A DNA stretch of 38,528 nt from an uncultured Cytophaga sp. (GCF_937863595.1 NZ_CALMGQ010000180.1:1-38528); one strand, 5' to 3'; positions 1-8,693 are shown, counted from the first letter of the stretch. Made by a program: numbers and translations. Notes: generated by a model not told the origin, from the sequence alone.

Positions 1-1
1 G

Positions 2-541
2 TTTAAACTAGAAGGAAATTTTCAAACATGCACGGGTTACATGAAAAGAGGTAATTATATAAACAACCCGAATCTCAACCCAAGTTACAAAAATGTGTTT
101 GCTTTTAATTCTCAAGATACAAGTAAAAAATCTGCTACACTCGTTGATATTACCTGCCAAGATTGGCCAACAGCAAAAAACAAGTATACATCCTTTAGTC
201 AAGGCATTCGCATGGTAAACTGTGAAGGTAAAGCTACGTGGCAAGCATCTGAAAAGAAATGGAGCATGGTACTGCTTGGTGAAGATATTTCGGGAAATAT
301 ATTGTTTATTTTTTGTCGTTCGCCTTATAAGGTATTAGACTTCACAAACATGTTAATACAATCGGAATTAAAAATCAAACACTTGATGTATTTAGAAGGT
401 GGCCCTGAAGCTTCGTTCTACTTAAACCATACTACTATTAACGTTCAAAAAATGGGAAGCTATGAAACTGGATTTAATGAAAATGATACCAACGGTGCAT
501 ATTGGGAGCTTCCAAATGTAATTGGAATAAGAAGGAAGTAA
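2..541 (+). CDS. Phosphodiester glycosidase family protein, C-terminal part (5' end outside window)
   Basis: The frame is open from base 2 to the TAA at 539-541 and has no natural start, so only the last ~180 residues are present. The C-terminal part reads MYLEGGPEASFYL and ends LPNVIGIRRK. This matches the end of the NAGPA/DUF2233 fold, where a Gly-Gly-x-Ser loop (usually DGGGSS) forms part of the active site and the protein closes with an 'xPNxIxI' strand. The family removes sugars from phosphodiester-linked glycans or acts on related exopolysaccharides; the substrate here is unknown. The DGGGS motif is replaced by EGGPEAS, so activity may differ from characterised members. An internal ATG at 41 is open but would cut the domain. 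Assignment to the family is good; the function is inferred. Confidence 0.75.
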   Translation, partial: FKLEGNFQTCTGYMKRGNYINNPNLNPSYKNVFAFNSQDTSKKSATLVDITCQDWPTAKNKYTSFSQGIRMVNCEGKATWQASEKKWSMVLLGEDISGNILFIFCRSPYKVLDFTNMLIQSELKIKHLMYLEGGPEASFYLNHTTINVQKMGSYETGFNENDTNGAYWELPNVIGIRRK

Positions 542-602
542 TAATTACAAAATAAGATAGTTACACAAAGCGTTATCATAATGAATCATGACTCAATGTA
601 TT

Positions 603-818
603 TTAGTGAATGATTATAAATCGCTTTGTTCTTATTTCCCCAAACGATAATTTATTTTCTGGAGCAATGTCATGGTGGAACAACACCCATTGGCATCCCT
701 TTGTTTGCGCTCTGCAATAAAGTAAACCCGGATTATTGATATATATATTTAAGCATTCTCCACAAAAATAAGCGTGTAGTTTATTTCTTTTACTATACAA
801 CATTGAATTACAATCCAT
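603..818 (-). CDS. Small cysteine-rich hypothetical protein (uncertain)
   Basis: A 71-codon frame starting with ATG at 818 and ending inside an inverted repeat (ACAAAGCG at 565-572, CGCTTTGT at 622-629) that could terminate transcription. The product has five cysteines, including CGEC at residues 19-22 and further Cys at 35 and 42, and an HHD motif, so metal binding is conceivable. No signal peptide or membrane segment is seen and I do not recognise a family. No clear promoter or ribosome site precedes it. It is kept because its composition looks protein-like and nothing on the other strand explains it, but it may be chance. Confidence 0.3.
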   Translation of the reverse strand: MDCNSMLYSKRNKLHAYFCGECLNIYINNPGLLYCRAQTKGCQWVLFHHDIAPENKLSFGEIRTKRFIIIH

Positions 819-1150
819 GGTTTATTACTTATTTTTTCACTATGATTATCTACTTAGATAATAACCAACACGTTCAAAAAAAATGCAAACATTTTAATAA
901 AATTTAAAAGACTGGTTTACATAACACAGAATTTAATTTATGGCTACTCAATGGTAGCGCATGCTATAAAAGCTACAACTCCAAAACTTGAAAACAGGTT
1001 GTTCTAAAAAAATATACGTCAAACAATACGTACAATTAATTGAACTCTTCCTTGTTGATATTGATTCTGCACTTATCTCAAAGAAATTGTATAATTTTGC
1101 AACTTGAGTCCAGAAACAAATAAAAAACGGGGCGTATTCTGAAAAGCCTT
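819..1150. other. Intergenic region with a promoter for the downstream lipoprotein
   Basis: There is no convincing gene here. The right end holds the -7 element described separately at 1092-1099. The rest is AT-rich sequence with no strong hairpin. Confidence 0.5.
1092..1099 (+). promoter_or_regulatory. Bacteroidota -7 promoter element (TAATTTTG)
   Basis: TAATTTTG fits the TAnnTTTG consensus of the primary sigma factor in Bacteroidota. It lies about 50 bases before the lipoprotein start at 1151. No good -33 TTG is seen at the usual spacing, so support comes from the -7 element and its position. Confidence 0.45.
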
Positions 1151-1633
1151 ATGAGTAAGAAAAATTATTTTAATAATAAAAAAATGAAAGTTTTTAAAAT
1201 GTTAACAGTTGTAGCTTTAGTAGCTGCTTTTTCTAGTTGTTCAACGTATAACCACTCCATGAGAGAACCCAACACTAGAGTTAACTTAACGAAGTCTGAC
1301 TTTACATTATCTGAGCAAGTTTCAGCTGAAGCAACTTCTAACAAAATTGTAGGAATTGATTGGTCTAGATTGTTTATTAAAAAGACTGGTGAAGTTCAAG
1401 GTGGTGGATCTGTTAATATTAGTTTTGCATCTATCCCAGTAATTGGTAGCCTTACTACTGACAAGACAGCAAATTATGCACTTTACGACTTAATGACTGC
1501 TAACCCTGGTTATGATGTTGTTTTCTACCCTCAGTATGAAACAACAGTTGTTAAACCAATTTTAGGAATTGGAATGATCTACAAGACTACAACTGTTAAA
1601 ACTACAGCAAGACTTGGTAAAATGACAAAATAA
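1151..1633 (+). CDS. Putative lipoprotein, hypothetical
   Basis: The N terminus has a hydrophobic stretch (MLTVVALVAAFSSC) ending in a Cys that fits a lipobox, so the mature protein is probably lipid-anchored in the outer membrane or periplasm. The rest (~130 residues) is beta-rich and polar, with YNHSMREPNTRV after the Cys, a GGGSVNISFASIPVIGS segment and a repetitive Thr/Lys end. Similar small lipoproteins are common in Bacteroidota without known function. Two in-frame ATGs are possible, 1151 and 1184. The second gives a more typical signal peptide (MKVFKML...), but 1151 lies closer to the predicted transcript start. The gene is alone, with its own promoter and a long hairpin downstream. 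Confidence 0.7.
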   Translation: MSKKNYFNNKKMKVFKMLTVVALVAAFSSCSTYNHSMREPNTRVNLTKSDFTLSEQVSAEATSNKIVGIDWSRLFIKKTGEVQGGGSVNISFASIPVIGSLTTDKTANYALYDLMTANPGYDVVFYPQYETTVVKPILGIGMIYKTTTVKTTARLGKMTK

Positions 1634-2040
1634 AACTTGTACAAATATGTACATGTGCTAATGGCGGGTTTAGTGGTTAATAAAGCTTTTCCCTACGAAT
1701 GAAATTGGTAGTAAATTAGAATAACACTACTAAATCCGTCACTTTGCAAATTTTATTACTGCATGCAATACTATGTATTGAAAACCTTTTTATATTTTTT
1801 ATTGGTACCCTTTTATATATAAGCTGTTCTTATTCCGAACCAAACTAGGCAGTTCTTTTTTATAGTCTATAGCGCTGAATAATGCCATAAACTACTTCTC
1901 AGTGCATTGAATGGCACTTAGCAAACCTTAGGGCATTCAACGTTTACAACAAAAACCACCGATAAGGTGTTATAACAAAAATAATTTACGACATCTTTCA
2001 GCAGAAGTTAGTAAATTACGAAGTATAATCACTGTTACGC
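1634..2040. other. Intergenic region containing a 15-bp-stem hairpin
   Basis: Just after the lipoprotein stop there are two TGTACA palindromes (1638-1643 and 1648-1653), then the long stem at 1663-1740. From about 1741 to 2040 I see only AT-rich sequence and no coding frame or clear promoter. Confidence 0.5.
1663..1740. repeat. 78-base inverted-repeat element (15-bp arms)
   Basis: GGCGGGTTTAGTGGT (1663-1677) pairs over its full 15 bases with ACTACTAAATCCGTC (1726-1740), using three G-U pairs as RNA. The 48-base spacer is AT-rich. The arms are more GC-rich than their surroundings and no T-run follows, so a simple terminator is not the obvious reading. A small non-autonomous repeat or an RNA hairpin at the 3' end of the lipoprotein mRNA are alternatives. 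Confidence 0.45.
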
Positions 2041-2691
2041 ATGTTTTACAAAAATAGAATTGCAGTTATAATGGCTGTTTACAATACGACCTTTCTACTA
2101 ACAAAAAGAGCCATAGATTCAGTATTAAATCAAGATTTTCAAGACTTTGAGCTTATCATCATTGATGATGGTAGTAATAACGATACGCAAAATCAAATCT
2201 TACTCTATGCTATTCAGCATGAAGATAAGATAACGTATGTGCGTCATAAAAACAGAAGCCAATCCGAATCTATAAACAGAGGAATGCTGATGAGCAACAG
2301 CGAATTCGTTACTGTTATTGATGCAGACGATGAATACAAACCAAATCACCTCAGCACCTGTTTGTCAGAAATTAAATCGCTGGATTTGATTGCCTCAACA
2401 ACTGAAACAATTGTAAATCAAGAATCGGATTATTATGTTCCCGATCGTTTTGATAACAATCAAGTAATTCACGTAGATAATTGTATTCTGTTTGCTACCT
2501 TATTTGGAAAAAAAGAAGTATTTACGATGTTTAAATTTGATAATATATATGGCGCAGATGCCCATTTTTACGAACGTGCAGAACAAAAATTTGCTGTCAA
2601 GAAACTCGATTTGAGAACCTATGTATATTACAGAAACAATTTACACAGTTTAACGGCTAGTATTAAAAGGAACGCTCAAATTGAAAATTGA
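2041..2691 (+). CDS. Glycosyltransferase family 2
   Basis: This is a GT-A fold transferase of 216 residues. The N terminus carries the family start (IAVIMAVYN), the nucleotide-binding IIIDDGS motif near residue 40 and the DADDE metal-binding motif near residue 97. It is shorter than many GT2 enzymes and has no membrane segment, so it is probably a cytoplasmic enzyme adding a sugar to a lipid-linked or capsular acceptor; donor and acceptor cannot be told. The last codons overlap the next gene by 11 bases, so the two are translationally coupled. No terminator lies between them and no clear promoter is seen upstream. Confidence 0.88.
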   Translation: MFYKNRIAVIMAVYNTTFLLTKRAIDSVLNQDFQDFELIIIDDGSNNDTQNQILLYAIQHEDKITYVRHKNRSQSESINRGMLMSNSEFVTVIDADDEYKPNHLSTCLSEIKSLDLIASTTETIVNQESDYYVPDRFDNNQVIHVDNCILFATLFGKKEVFTMFKFDNIYGADAHFYERAEQKFAVKKLDLRTYVYYRNNLHSLTASIKRNAQIEN

Positions 2692-3436
2692 TTTTAAAAT
2701 AGGCAGCAATCTTATTGTTTCATCCCTTATAACAGGCATTCATGATGTGAATAGAAATGAAACGTTAGCAAATGACGATTTTTCACTGGTATCTGATTGG
2801 GCAAAATCCATTACAGCATTGGGTTTGCAAGGTATTATTTTCCATACAAATTTTTCAGAATACACATGTAAATTACACCAAAGCGATCACATTCATTTTA
2901 TAAAAATAAATTACAATCCGATATACAACCCAAATGTGTTTCGATATTTTGTATATGATGAATTTTTTAAATTACATGCACCTCACATGGAACATATTTT
3001 TTTTACTGATGTGTCTGATGTCCTTGTATTGAAGAATCCGTTTATACAAGAACTGTATAAACGCAATCCCAATACTTTTTTTTGTGGTGACGAACCTGAG
3101 ATATTGAAAAATGAATGGATGCAAAATCATTCGCAACACTTACGAAGTAAAATACCGGATTATACAACGTATGAAACGGATTTCAAAAATGCAGCCTTGT
3201 TGAATTGCGGAATCATGGGTGGCAGCATTTCCGTTATGCAGCCATTCATGGAAGAATTGTGCAAGATTCATCGTACATATAATTCAGATAATACAACAGC
3301 TTATACAGGAGACATGGGCGCGTTTAATTATTTGGTTCGAACACGTTACAATACGAAGGTAATGCACGGCAGTCCAGTAAATACCGAATTTAAAGCGTAT
3401 GAGGTTAACGATGCGTGTTGGTTCAAACATAAATAG
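2681..3436 (+). CDS. Putative GT-A type glycosyltransferase
   Basis: It is 251 residues and soluble. FFTDVSDVLVLKNPF around residues 107-121 resembles the DxD region of nucleotide-sugar transferases of the GMA12/galactosyltransferase type, where the acidic pair holds the metal and donor. LNCGIMGGS around residue 175 resembles their acceptor-side loop, and GDMGAFNYLV follows. The start is a TTG at 2681 inside the end of the preceding GT2 gene. There is no ATG in the first part of the frame, and the 11-base overlap supports coupled translation. It is probably the second sugar-transfer step of the same small pathway. The class is inferred from motifs only. Confidence 0.6.
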   Translation: MKIDFKIGSNLIVSSLITGIHDVNRNETLANDDFSLVSDWAKSITALGLQGIIFHTNFSEYTCKLHQSDHIHFIKINYNPIYNPNVFRYFVYDEFFKLHAPHMEHIFFTDVSDVLVLKNPFIQELYKRNPNTFFCGDEPEILKNEWMQNHSQHLRSKIPDYTTYETDFKNAALLNCGIMGGSISVMQPFMEELCKIHRTYNSDNTTAYTGDMGAFNYLVRTRYNTKVMHGSPVNTEFKAYEVNDACWFKHK

Positions 3437-4090
3437 CTCGTAATTTTATATCTATTCATCAATCCAGAGTTTTTAATTAAGTGCATTCACTTCTGTTTAT
3501 AAAAAAATCTAACATACCAATGAATATCGTGCGTAGGAGTTATAGGATAATCCATACACGTCTCTAAACTAGGCCCCCGAAGACATTATACATTAAAATA
3601 GTGTTTACATGCACGCACTATTTTAATAGTTAAAATGCCCCATCTCCTATTTTAAGAATGATTTGCGTTTTATTCATTATTCAAGAACAAAAATAAAATA
3701 CTGCTTTGTACTTTTTAAAAAAATAGTGTTTACCAAGGGGTAATTTTATTCCTTTTTTTATATAATATTGAATTAGGTGCATCGTATTTCGAACAAATTG
3801 TTTATTTTTATCTCAATAGTTTTTAGAAATGTAGGATTCACCCTACCAAGTGATTTTAAGAACATTTGGCACAGTCATTAAAAGAACTGCGATAAAGATT
3901 GGTATAGATAGGCAAATACCCCATAAGCCTTACAATTACGTTAAAATGGGATATATTTAATCGTTCTATAAAGAATTAGTAAGTAAATTAAAATCAAGGA
4001 GTACAAGAATCATTAAGTTTCGATAACATGATGAACGTTTTTTAATTGCATCCATTATTAATTATCAATACACCTTAAAATAAAACGAGT
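3437..4090. other. Long intergenic region (654 bases) with a hairpin and a direct repeat
   Basis: It holds the hairpin at 3592-3627 and a 14-base direct repeat AAAATAGTGTTTAC at 3595-3608 and 3720-3733, the first copy lying across the left hairpin arm. I find no coding frame of useful length and no recognisable transposon ends. It could be the site of a lost gene, but no fragment is recognisable. Confidence 0.5.
3592..3627 (+). terminator. Hairpin, probable terminator of the glycosyltransferase pair
   Basis: ATTAAAATAGTG (3592-3603) and CACTATTTTAAT (3616-3627) form a perfect 12-bp stem with a 12-base loop, 155 bases after the second glycosyltransferase. The right arm supplies a T-run but no further T tract follows, so this is tentative. 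Confidence 0.4.
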
Positions 4091-4453
4091 ATGTCAAATA
4101 TTAAAAGCAGCATTGAAGAGTGGTCTGTTAAAGACCTTGAAGATGGTTCCTCTCTGGATATTAGTGTAGTGGGATGCACTGAATTGGGCAATCAATCGCT
4201 ACCAGGAATTCAAGTGTGGTACATGGGTAATATCGTTAATTTTGAGCCCTTAGCTGTAGAGCGATGGAATTATCAGGCAACTAAAGCCAATACTACAGAA
4301 TACCTATTAGTGGATCATTCTTGGATGGTACATGAAGATCAATATGTGAAAGTATCGCTATTAGTAGGTTCTCCACTAAAGGCAAAGGTTGAGGTAAAGA
4401 CGCGCAGCTCGAAGCCAGTTATCAAGGAATATGTGCTTCCATTTGAAGTATAA
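4091..4453 (+). CDS. Hypothetical protein, 120 aa
   Basis: An ATG-started protein without signal peptide or membrane segment. The sequence is rich in beta-forming residues (ISVVGCTELG, IQVWYMGNIVNF, YVKVSLLVGS, AKVEVKTRSS) and may be a small beta-sandwich. I do not recognise a family. It is monocistronic: over 600 bases of spacer precede it and a strong terminator follows. The VDHSWMVHEDQ stretch in the middle contains two His and several acids but no known motif. Confidence 0.6.
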   Translation: MSNIKSSIEEWSVKDLEDGSSLDISVVGCTELGNQSLPGIQVWYMGNIVNFEPLAVERWNYQATKANTTEYLLVDHSWMVHEDQYVKVSLLVGSPLKAKVEVKTRSSKPVIKEYVLPFEV

Positions 4454-4586
4454 AACATAAGATCGGTTTTAATGGTATAGATACATTTGGTTTGTAAGGC
4501 ACAGAATTGTTTACCGTTCAATCCGCTCAATCTATTCAATCCGTTTAGCAGGTTTCCAAAACGAATATTAGTCAGCTCATTTAAAT

Positions 4587-4628
4587 TAAGATACAGCATC
4601 TTGATTAAAAACAAGATGCTGTATCTTA
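4587..4628. terminator. Strong hairpin terminator
   Basis: AAGATACAGCATCTTG (4588-4603) and CAAGATGCTGTATCTT (4612-4627) are perfect complements with an 8-base A-rich loop, and one further T-A pair closes the base. It separates the hypothetical gene from the exosortase operon. The direct T-run is weak, but a 17-bp perfect stem is convincing. Confidence 0.65.
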
Positions 4629-4724
4629 TAAAAATAATTTTCATGTAGGAAGGATTCATCGAAGGATGTATCTGCCTACTATCCTACGTTCCATACTAAA
4701 ATCATACCTGCTAAAAAAATAATC

Positions 4725-5258
4725 GTGCAAGCAAATAAAAACACACCTTATTATTTAATAGCAATTGGTCTTGTCATTTTAATGAAATTCGGTTATACAC
4801 GTGCCAACACGAATGACCTGATTTTTTTACTTAAACCTACTGATAAAATTGTTGGACTAGTAACTGCATCTCCATCTGTTTACAGTCCTGAAAAGGGATA
4901 TTACCACGAAAACCTACATATTGTGATTGACAAATCCTGTTCGGGTTTTAACTTTTGGATAGTATCTTTTGTCGTTTTTACCTATTTAACCTTCAGGCAT
5001 TTTGATAAAACGGTCTATAAAATTTTTATTATTCCAAGCATTTTATGTTATACATTTCTGTTTACAATTTTAGTAAATACGGCTCGAATACTTGCCTCCA
5101 TAAGTGTTCAAACCCAAACTAAAAATATGTTCCTGAACCAACAACATTTAATCCATGAAGCCGTTGGGATAATTACGAATCTGTCATTTCTTATTTTAGC
5201 TTATTACCTAACAGAAAAACTTTTAACACACATACAACACAATGAGAAACTTACTTAA
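4725..5258 (+). CDS. xrtK: Exosortase K
   Basis: An integral membrane transpeptidase-like enzyme of 177 residues that should cut and process proteins carrying a matching C-terminal sorting signal. The three catalytic positions of the exosortase/archaeosortase superfamily are visible: Cys72 in DKSCSGFNFW, Arg121 in NTARI and His144 in IHEAVG. Hydrophobic segments at about 10-25, 75-90, 100-120 and 145-165 fit a polytopic protein. It is short, as expected for the K subtype. The start is GTG at 4725. Its stop overlaps the next gene by 17 bases, and that gene ends in an MSEP-type sorting tail, the known dedicated partner of this subtype. Confidence in family and pairing is high. Confidence 0.92.
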   Translation: MQANKNTPYYLIAIGLVILMKFGYTRANTNDLIFLLKPTDKIVGLVTASPSVYSPEKGYYHENLHIVIDKSCSGFNFWIVSFVVFTYLTFRHFDKTVYKIFIIPSILCYTFLFTILVNTARILASISVQTQTKNMFLNQQHLIHEAVGIITNLSFLILAYYLTEKLLTHIQHNEKLT

Positions 5259-8073
5259 CCCAAAATGGGTTTTTCTAATCAACACAGTACCCATAGTGTT
5301 GCTTTTTATTCTTTGCATTGGACAATACAACATTATAAAATCATTATTGGACGAAAACAATATCCAACTATGGACGTACTTTGGATTGGCATTAGCCCTT
5401 TTAGGATTACTCAATTTTTCGCATGCTGTTTATCTTATTATTAAAAAGAAAGATATATCTATCCTCTACTGCTTACTATCATTATGTTCCTACATTACCT
5501 TCATCTATGTATATGTATTCCATCTAGATAAAATCATGCCATCCAACGTACCACAATGGATGGTTTCTGAAAATATTTATATATATGTGGGCACATTCTT
5601 AATGCCAACACTTGCGTATTGCTTATTAATTTTAGTAAGTCATTTTACAACTGAAACAAAAGAATACAAGGTTTGGACAAATTTTTTGATTGCAATTTGT
5701 ATTCCTGTTTCGGGTTATTTATTTTCTCAAATCATCCTTCCTTTATGGCAACCCATTGATGTTGATTTTAATATCCACGCATCACTTATACTCATTATTG
5801 TTGCTACCATCGTATTTCTCTTTTTCTTAATTCGAGGTATTTTCATCTTGAGCATTAAAAAATCTGCAATTTTTCAAGAGTATCAATTGGCTTGGAAAAT
5901 CCCGATTGCAATTATCCTTCCTTTATTGGGCTTATCTGTAAATAATGGTAATCTATACAGGAGTATAAGTCTCTACAATTCGGGTATTTTCGGAGATTTC
6001 AATAATCCTTGGTTTTATATTCTTGCTGTGATTAATGGTATTCTTATATGTTTACCCAACCTCAATCACAAACAGTATAGATTATTTTTATTTATTGGTC
6101 GTAGCATAACATTCGCTTACACCTTCTATTTCTTTTTGGTATTCCTACCCTTTTTGCCCCTATCTGTGGTTGCTATTATTGCAATCGGAATTGGTTTTTT
6201 ATTGCTTACACCTATACTTCTATTCGTTGTACATGCAAACGAACTCTCAAGAGATTATGCTTTTTTGAAATCATTCTTTTCAAAAAACAGCATCATAGCA
6301 ATTTCTATTTTAGGTTTTTTAGTAATCCCGATCGCTATTACTGCAACTTATTTAAAAGATAAAATTGTATTAAATGAAACGCTTGCATATTTATATAGTC
6401 CGGACTATTCAAAGCAATACAGCATTGATAAACATTCTCTTCAAAAAACACTAAACGTTGTTAAGAGCCACAAAGATGATCACAACGATTTTATATTAGG
6501 CAGTAAAATTCCATATCTATCCTCCTATTTTAATTGGCTGGTATTAGACAACCTAACCTTGTCGGATACAAAAATAAATACCATCGAAAAAATATTTTTT
6601 GGAACTACTTCCATAAAAATACGACCAGAAAATATTCAGTCCGAAAATGTAAAAATCACCCACATCAAATCAAAAAGCGTATACGATACTTCTCTACACA
6701 CATGGAAAAGTTGGATTGATTTGGAAATTACCAATAAAAATGAAACGGCTTGGCGTTCCGAGTTTTCTACCATACTTAAGCTGCCAGAAGGTTGCTGGAT
6801 CAGCGATTACTATTTGTATGTAGAAGGTAAAAAAGAGTTCGGAATGTTAGCTGAGAAAAAATCGGCCATGTGGGTATTTTCAAATATTAAAAATGAAAAT
6901 CGTGACCCAGGAATTTTGTATTACCTGACTGGAAATAAAGTAGTTTTTAGAGTTTTCCCATTTGCAATGGATGAAGTACGAAAAACGGGGATAGAATTCA
7001 TCCACAAAGAACCTGTTACACTAACAATTGACGACCATGCTGTTGAATTAGGCAATGTAGAAGAAACCATAAGCGAAAATGTTGAAACAGAAAATGTTGT
7101 TTACATAGCGACACAACAAAAAAGGTCTCTAAAACCCGTTCAACGCAAACCATACTTTCATTTCTTAATTGATATCTCAGAAGATAAAATACTACAATCA
7201 GCAGATTTTACAAAACGTATAGAAACCATTTTAAAGAACAATCAAGCTCTTGCCGCAAATGCACAAATCAGTTTTGTAAATAGCTATGTAACTACGATTC
7301 CGTTAAAAAATAATTGGCAAGAGAATTATAAATCACAACATTTTGAAGGTGGATTTTATTTAGAACGAGCCATAAAAAAAACATTATATGATGCGTATAA
7401 AAAGCCAACGTATCCCGTAATTGTAGTCGTTACGGATAGTATTGAAAATGCTATTTTGGATAAAGATTTTTCAGATTTCAACTCTACGTTTCCTGAAAGT
7501 TCTCTATTTTACAATCTGAACGAAGATGGAAGTTTAGCAGCGCACTCACTCATTGATAATCCGATTGAGCCAATTCCGAACACCCCTATTTCTTCGTTTG
7601 ATCAAACTGTATTGCAGTACAAACTTCAAGATAACACAAGCGTTTATTTGACAAACAACAATGAACCAAGTATTATTTTAAAGAAAGATATTTTTGAAAC
7701 AAACGAAACAGAAATCAAAGAAAAGAATTGGCAGTCGGCTTTGACAATGCAGGGTAATTGGATCTCCCAGACTTTCCACCCGGAAATCTCTGATAAAGAA
7801 TGGCTGCATTTGGTAAGATACAGTTTCCTATCAAAAGTAATGACACCTGTCACTTCTTACTTAGTAGTTGAGAACGAAGCACAAAAAGCCATTTTAAAAA
7901 AGAAACAAGATCAGGTGTTATCAGGTAATAAATCATTGGACCTTGATGACGATTCGCAACGTATGAGCGAACCAAGTTTATGGATTATGATTCTATTGAT
8001 TGGAATTGCCTTGTGGTATCGACAATCACGAAAACGACATTATAATACCAGCACTATCCATAAAATCAACTAA
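5242..8073 (+). CDS. MSEP-CTERM sorting domain protein, partner of exosortase K
   Basis: A 943-residue membrane protein. The first ~380 residues hold about ten hydrophobic segments. Residues ~468-590 resemble a VIT (vault/inter-alpha-trypsin) domain, with conserved Trp and LPEGCWISDYYL. From ~636 a von Willebrand A-like region follows (KPYFHFLIDISED) with a degenerate metal site. The last 36 residues are the sorting tail: MSEPSLW (from 908), a short hydrophobic stretch, then a basic RQSRKR end. The C-terminal arrangement of motif, membrane segment and basic tail is that of an exosortase target. The start at 5242 overlaps xrtK, so the enzyme and its single substrate are coupled. The biological role of the family is not established; a surface or periplasmic sensor/adhesin role is a guess. 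Confidence 0.9.
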   Translation: MRNLLNPKWVFLINTVPIVLLFILCIGQYNIIKSLLDENNIQLWTYFGLALALLGLLNFSHAVYLIIKKKDISILYCLLSLCSYITFIYVYVFHLDKIMPSNVPQWMVSENIYIYVGTFLMPTLAYCLLILVSHFTTETKEYKVWTNFLIAICIPVSGYLFSQIILPLWQPIDVDFNIHASLILIIVATIVFLFFLIRGIFILSIKKSAIFQEYQLAWKIPIAIILPLLGLSVNNGNLYRSISLYNSGIFGDFNNPWFYILAVINGILICLPNLNHKQYRLFLFIGRSITFAYTFYFFLVFLPFLPLSVVAIIAIGIGFLLLTPILLFVVHANELSRDYAFLKSFFSKNSIIAISILGFLVIPIAITATYLKDKIVLNETLAYLYSPDYSKQYSIDKHSLQKTLNVVKSHKDDHNDFILGSKIPYLSSYFNWLVLDNLTLSDTKINTIEKIFFGTTSIKIRPENIQSENVKITHIKSKSVYDTSLHTWKSWIDLEITNKNETAWRSEFSTILKLPEGCWISDYYLYVEGKKEFGMLAEKKSAMWVFSNIKNENRDPGILYYLTGNKVVFRVFPFAMDEVRKTGIEFIHKEPVTLTIDDHAVELGNVEETISENVETENVVYIATQQKRSLKPVQRKPYFHFLIDISEDKILQSADFTKRIETILKNNQALAANAQISFVNSYVTTIPLKNNWQENYKSQHFEGGFYLERAIKKTLYDAYKKPTYPVIVVVTDSIENAILDKDFSDFNSTFPESSLFYNLNEDGSLAAHSLIDNPIEPIPNTPISSFDQTVLQYKLQDNTSVYLTNNNEPSIILKKDIFETNETEIKEKNWQSALTMQGNWISQTFHPEISDKEWLHLVRYSFLSKVMTPVTSYLVVENEAQKAILKKKQDQVLSGNKSLDLDDDSQRMSEPSLWIMILLIGIALWYRQSRKRHYNTSTIHKIN

Positions 8074-8076
8074 GCA

Positions 8077-8538
8077 ATGATTTTCACTATTGATCGGAAC
8101 GAAATTAAAGTAGAATCTACCCAGAAAGGACTACGCTTAACAACAAATTCGGATTCGAATCTGCTATTAGCACATGTTTCAGATGAAGAGATTAAAACCA
8201 TTGTAACAAAGAATTACAATTTTGTTAAAAATTACTTTATACAAAGAACAGGCGATAAGATTTCCAACCAAGATTTAGAACGTATTGCACTTAAAATCGT
8301 GTTGCATTACTTCTACCTGTATCAAAATTGGCGTGGGATATACGAAAATGAGAAAGACCGTGATTTAAGCTTTATTCATTCCGATTTTGAACACCCACAA
8401 ACTGCAGACCTGATCGTGTGGTATTTTAAAACACGCCATCCAAATAACTATGCTGAAAAATGTTGCCTAATGCTAAACATGAGCTGTGCCGGATTTAAAG
8501 AGTATGAAGCATCTAGGCAAGCATTTTTTAACAGATAG
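8077..8538 (+). CDS. Hypothetical protein in exosortase K operon
   Basis: It starts 3 bases after the MSEP-CTERM stop and so belongs to the same operon. It has 153 residues, no signal peptide and no membrane segment. The N-terminal half looks beta-rich (IFTIDRNEIKVESTQKGL) and the rest helical, with aromatic-rich patches (KIVLHYFYLYQNWRGIY and LIVWYFKTRH) and a CCLMLNMSC cluster near the end. I do not recognise a family. Its tight linkage suggests a cytoplasmic accessory or regulator of the exosortase K pair, but this is inference from position only. Confidence 0.7.
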   Translation: MIFTIDRNEIKVESTQKGLRLTTNSDSNLLLAHVSDEEIKTIVTKNYNFVKNYFIQRTGDKISNQDLERIALKIVLHYFYLYQNWRGIYENEKDRDLSFIHSDFEHPQTADLIVWYFKTRHPNNYAEKCCLMLNMSCAGFKEYEASRQAFFNR

Positions 8539-8656
8539 AAAAACAGCACACAACACACATGCTATAACGAGCTAAAGGAACTCATTTACTAGCACACGAT
8601 GATAATTTTGAGGTCTGTGTACCTATTTACGAACGAAATGGTTAATTTTACTTATT

Positions 8657-8693
8657 GACTATCAAGAACGCTCTCTTAAGCGTTGGGATAGTC
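8657..8693 (+). terminator. Hairpin after the exosortase K operon
   Basis: GACTATC (8657-8663) and GATAGTC (8687-8693) form the outer stem; AACGCT (8667-8672) and AGCGTT (8679-8684) form the inner stem, with a small internal loop. It lies about 120 bases after the operon. There is no T-run, so the terminator role is tentative. Confidence 0.4.

Noticed and set aside
4339..4659. Minus-strand frame with repeated LNxLSGLNG
   Set aside because: The repeat arises from short direct repeats (TTCAATCCG) in the spacer, and the frame crosses a strong terminator and the end of the plus-strand gene.
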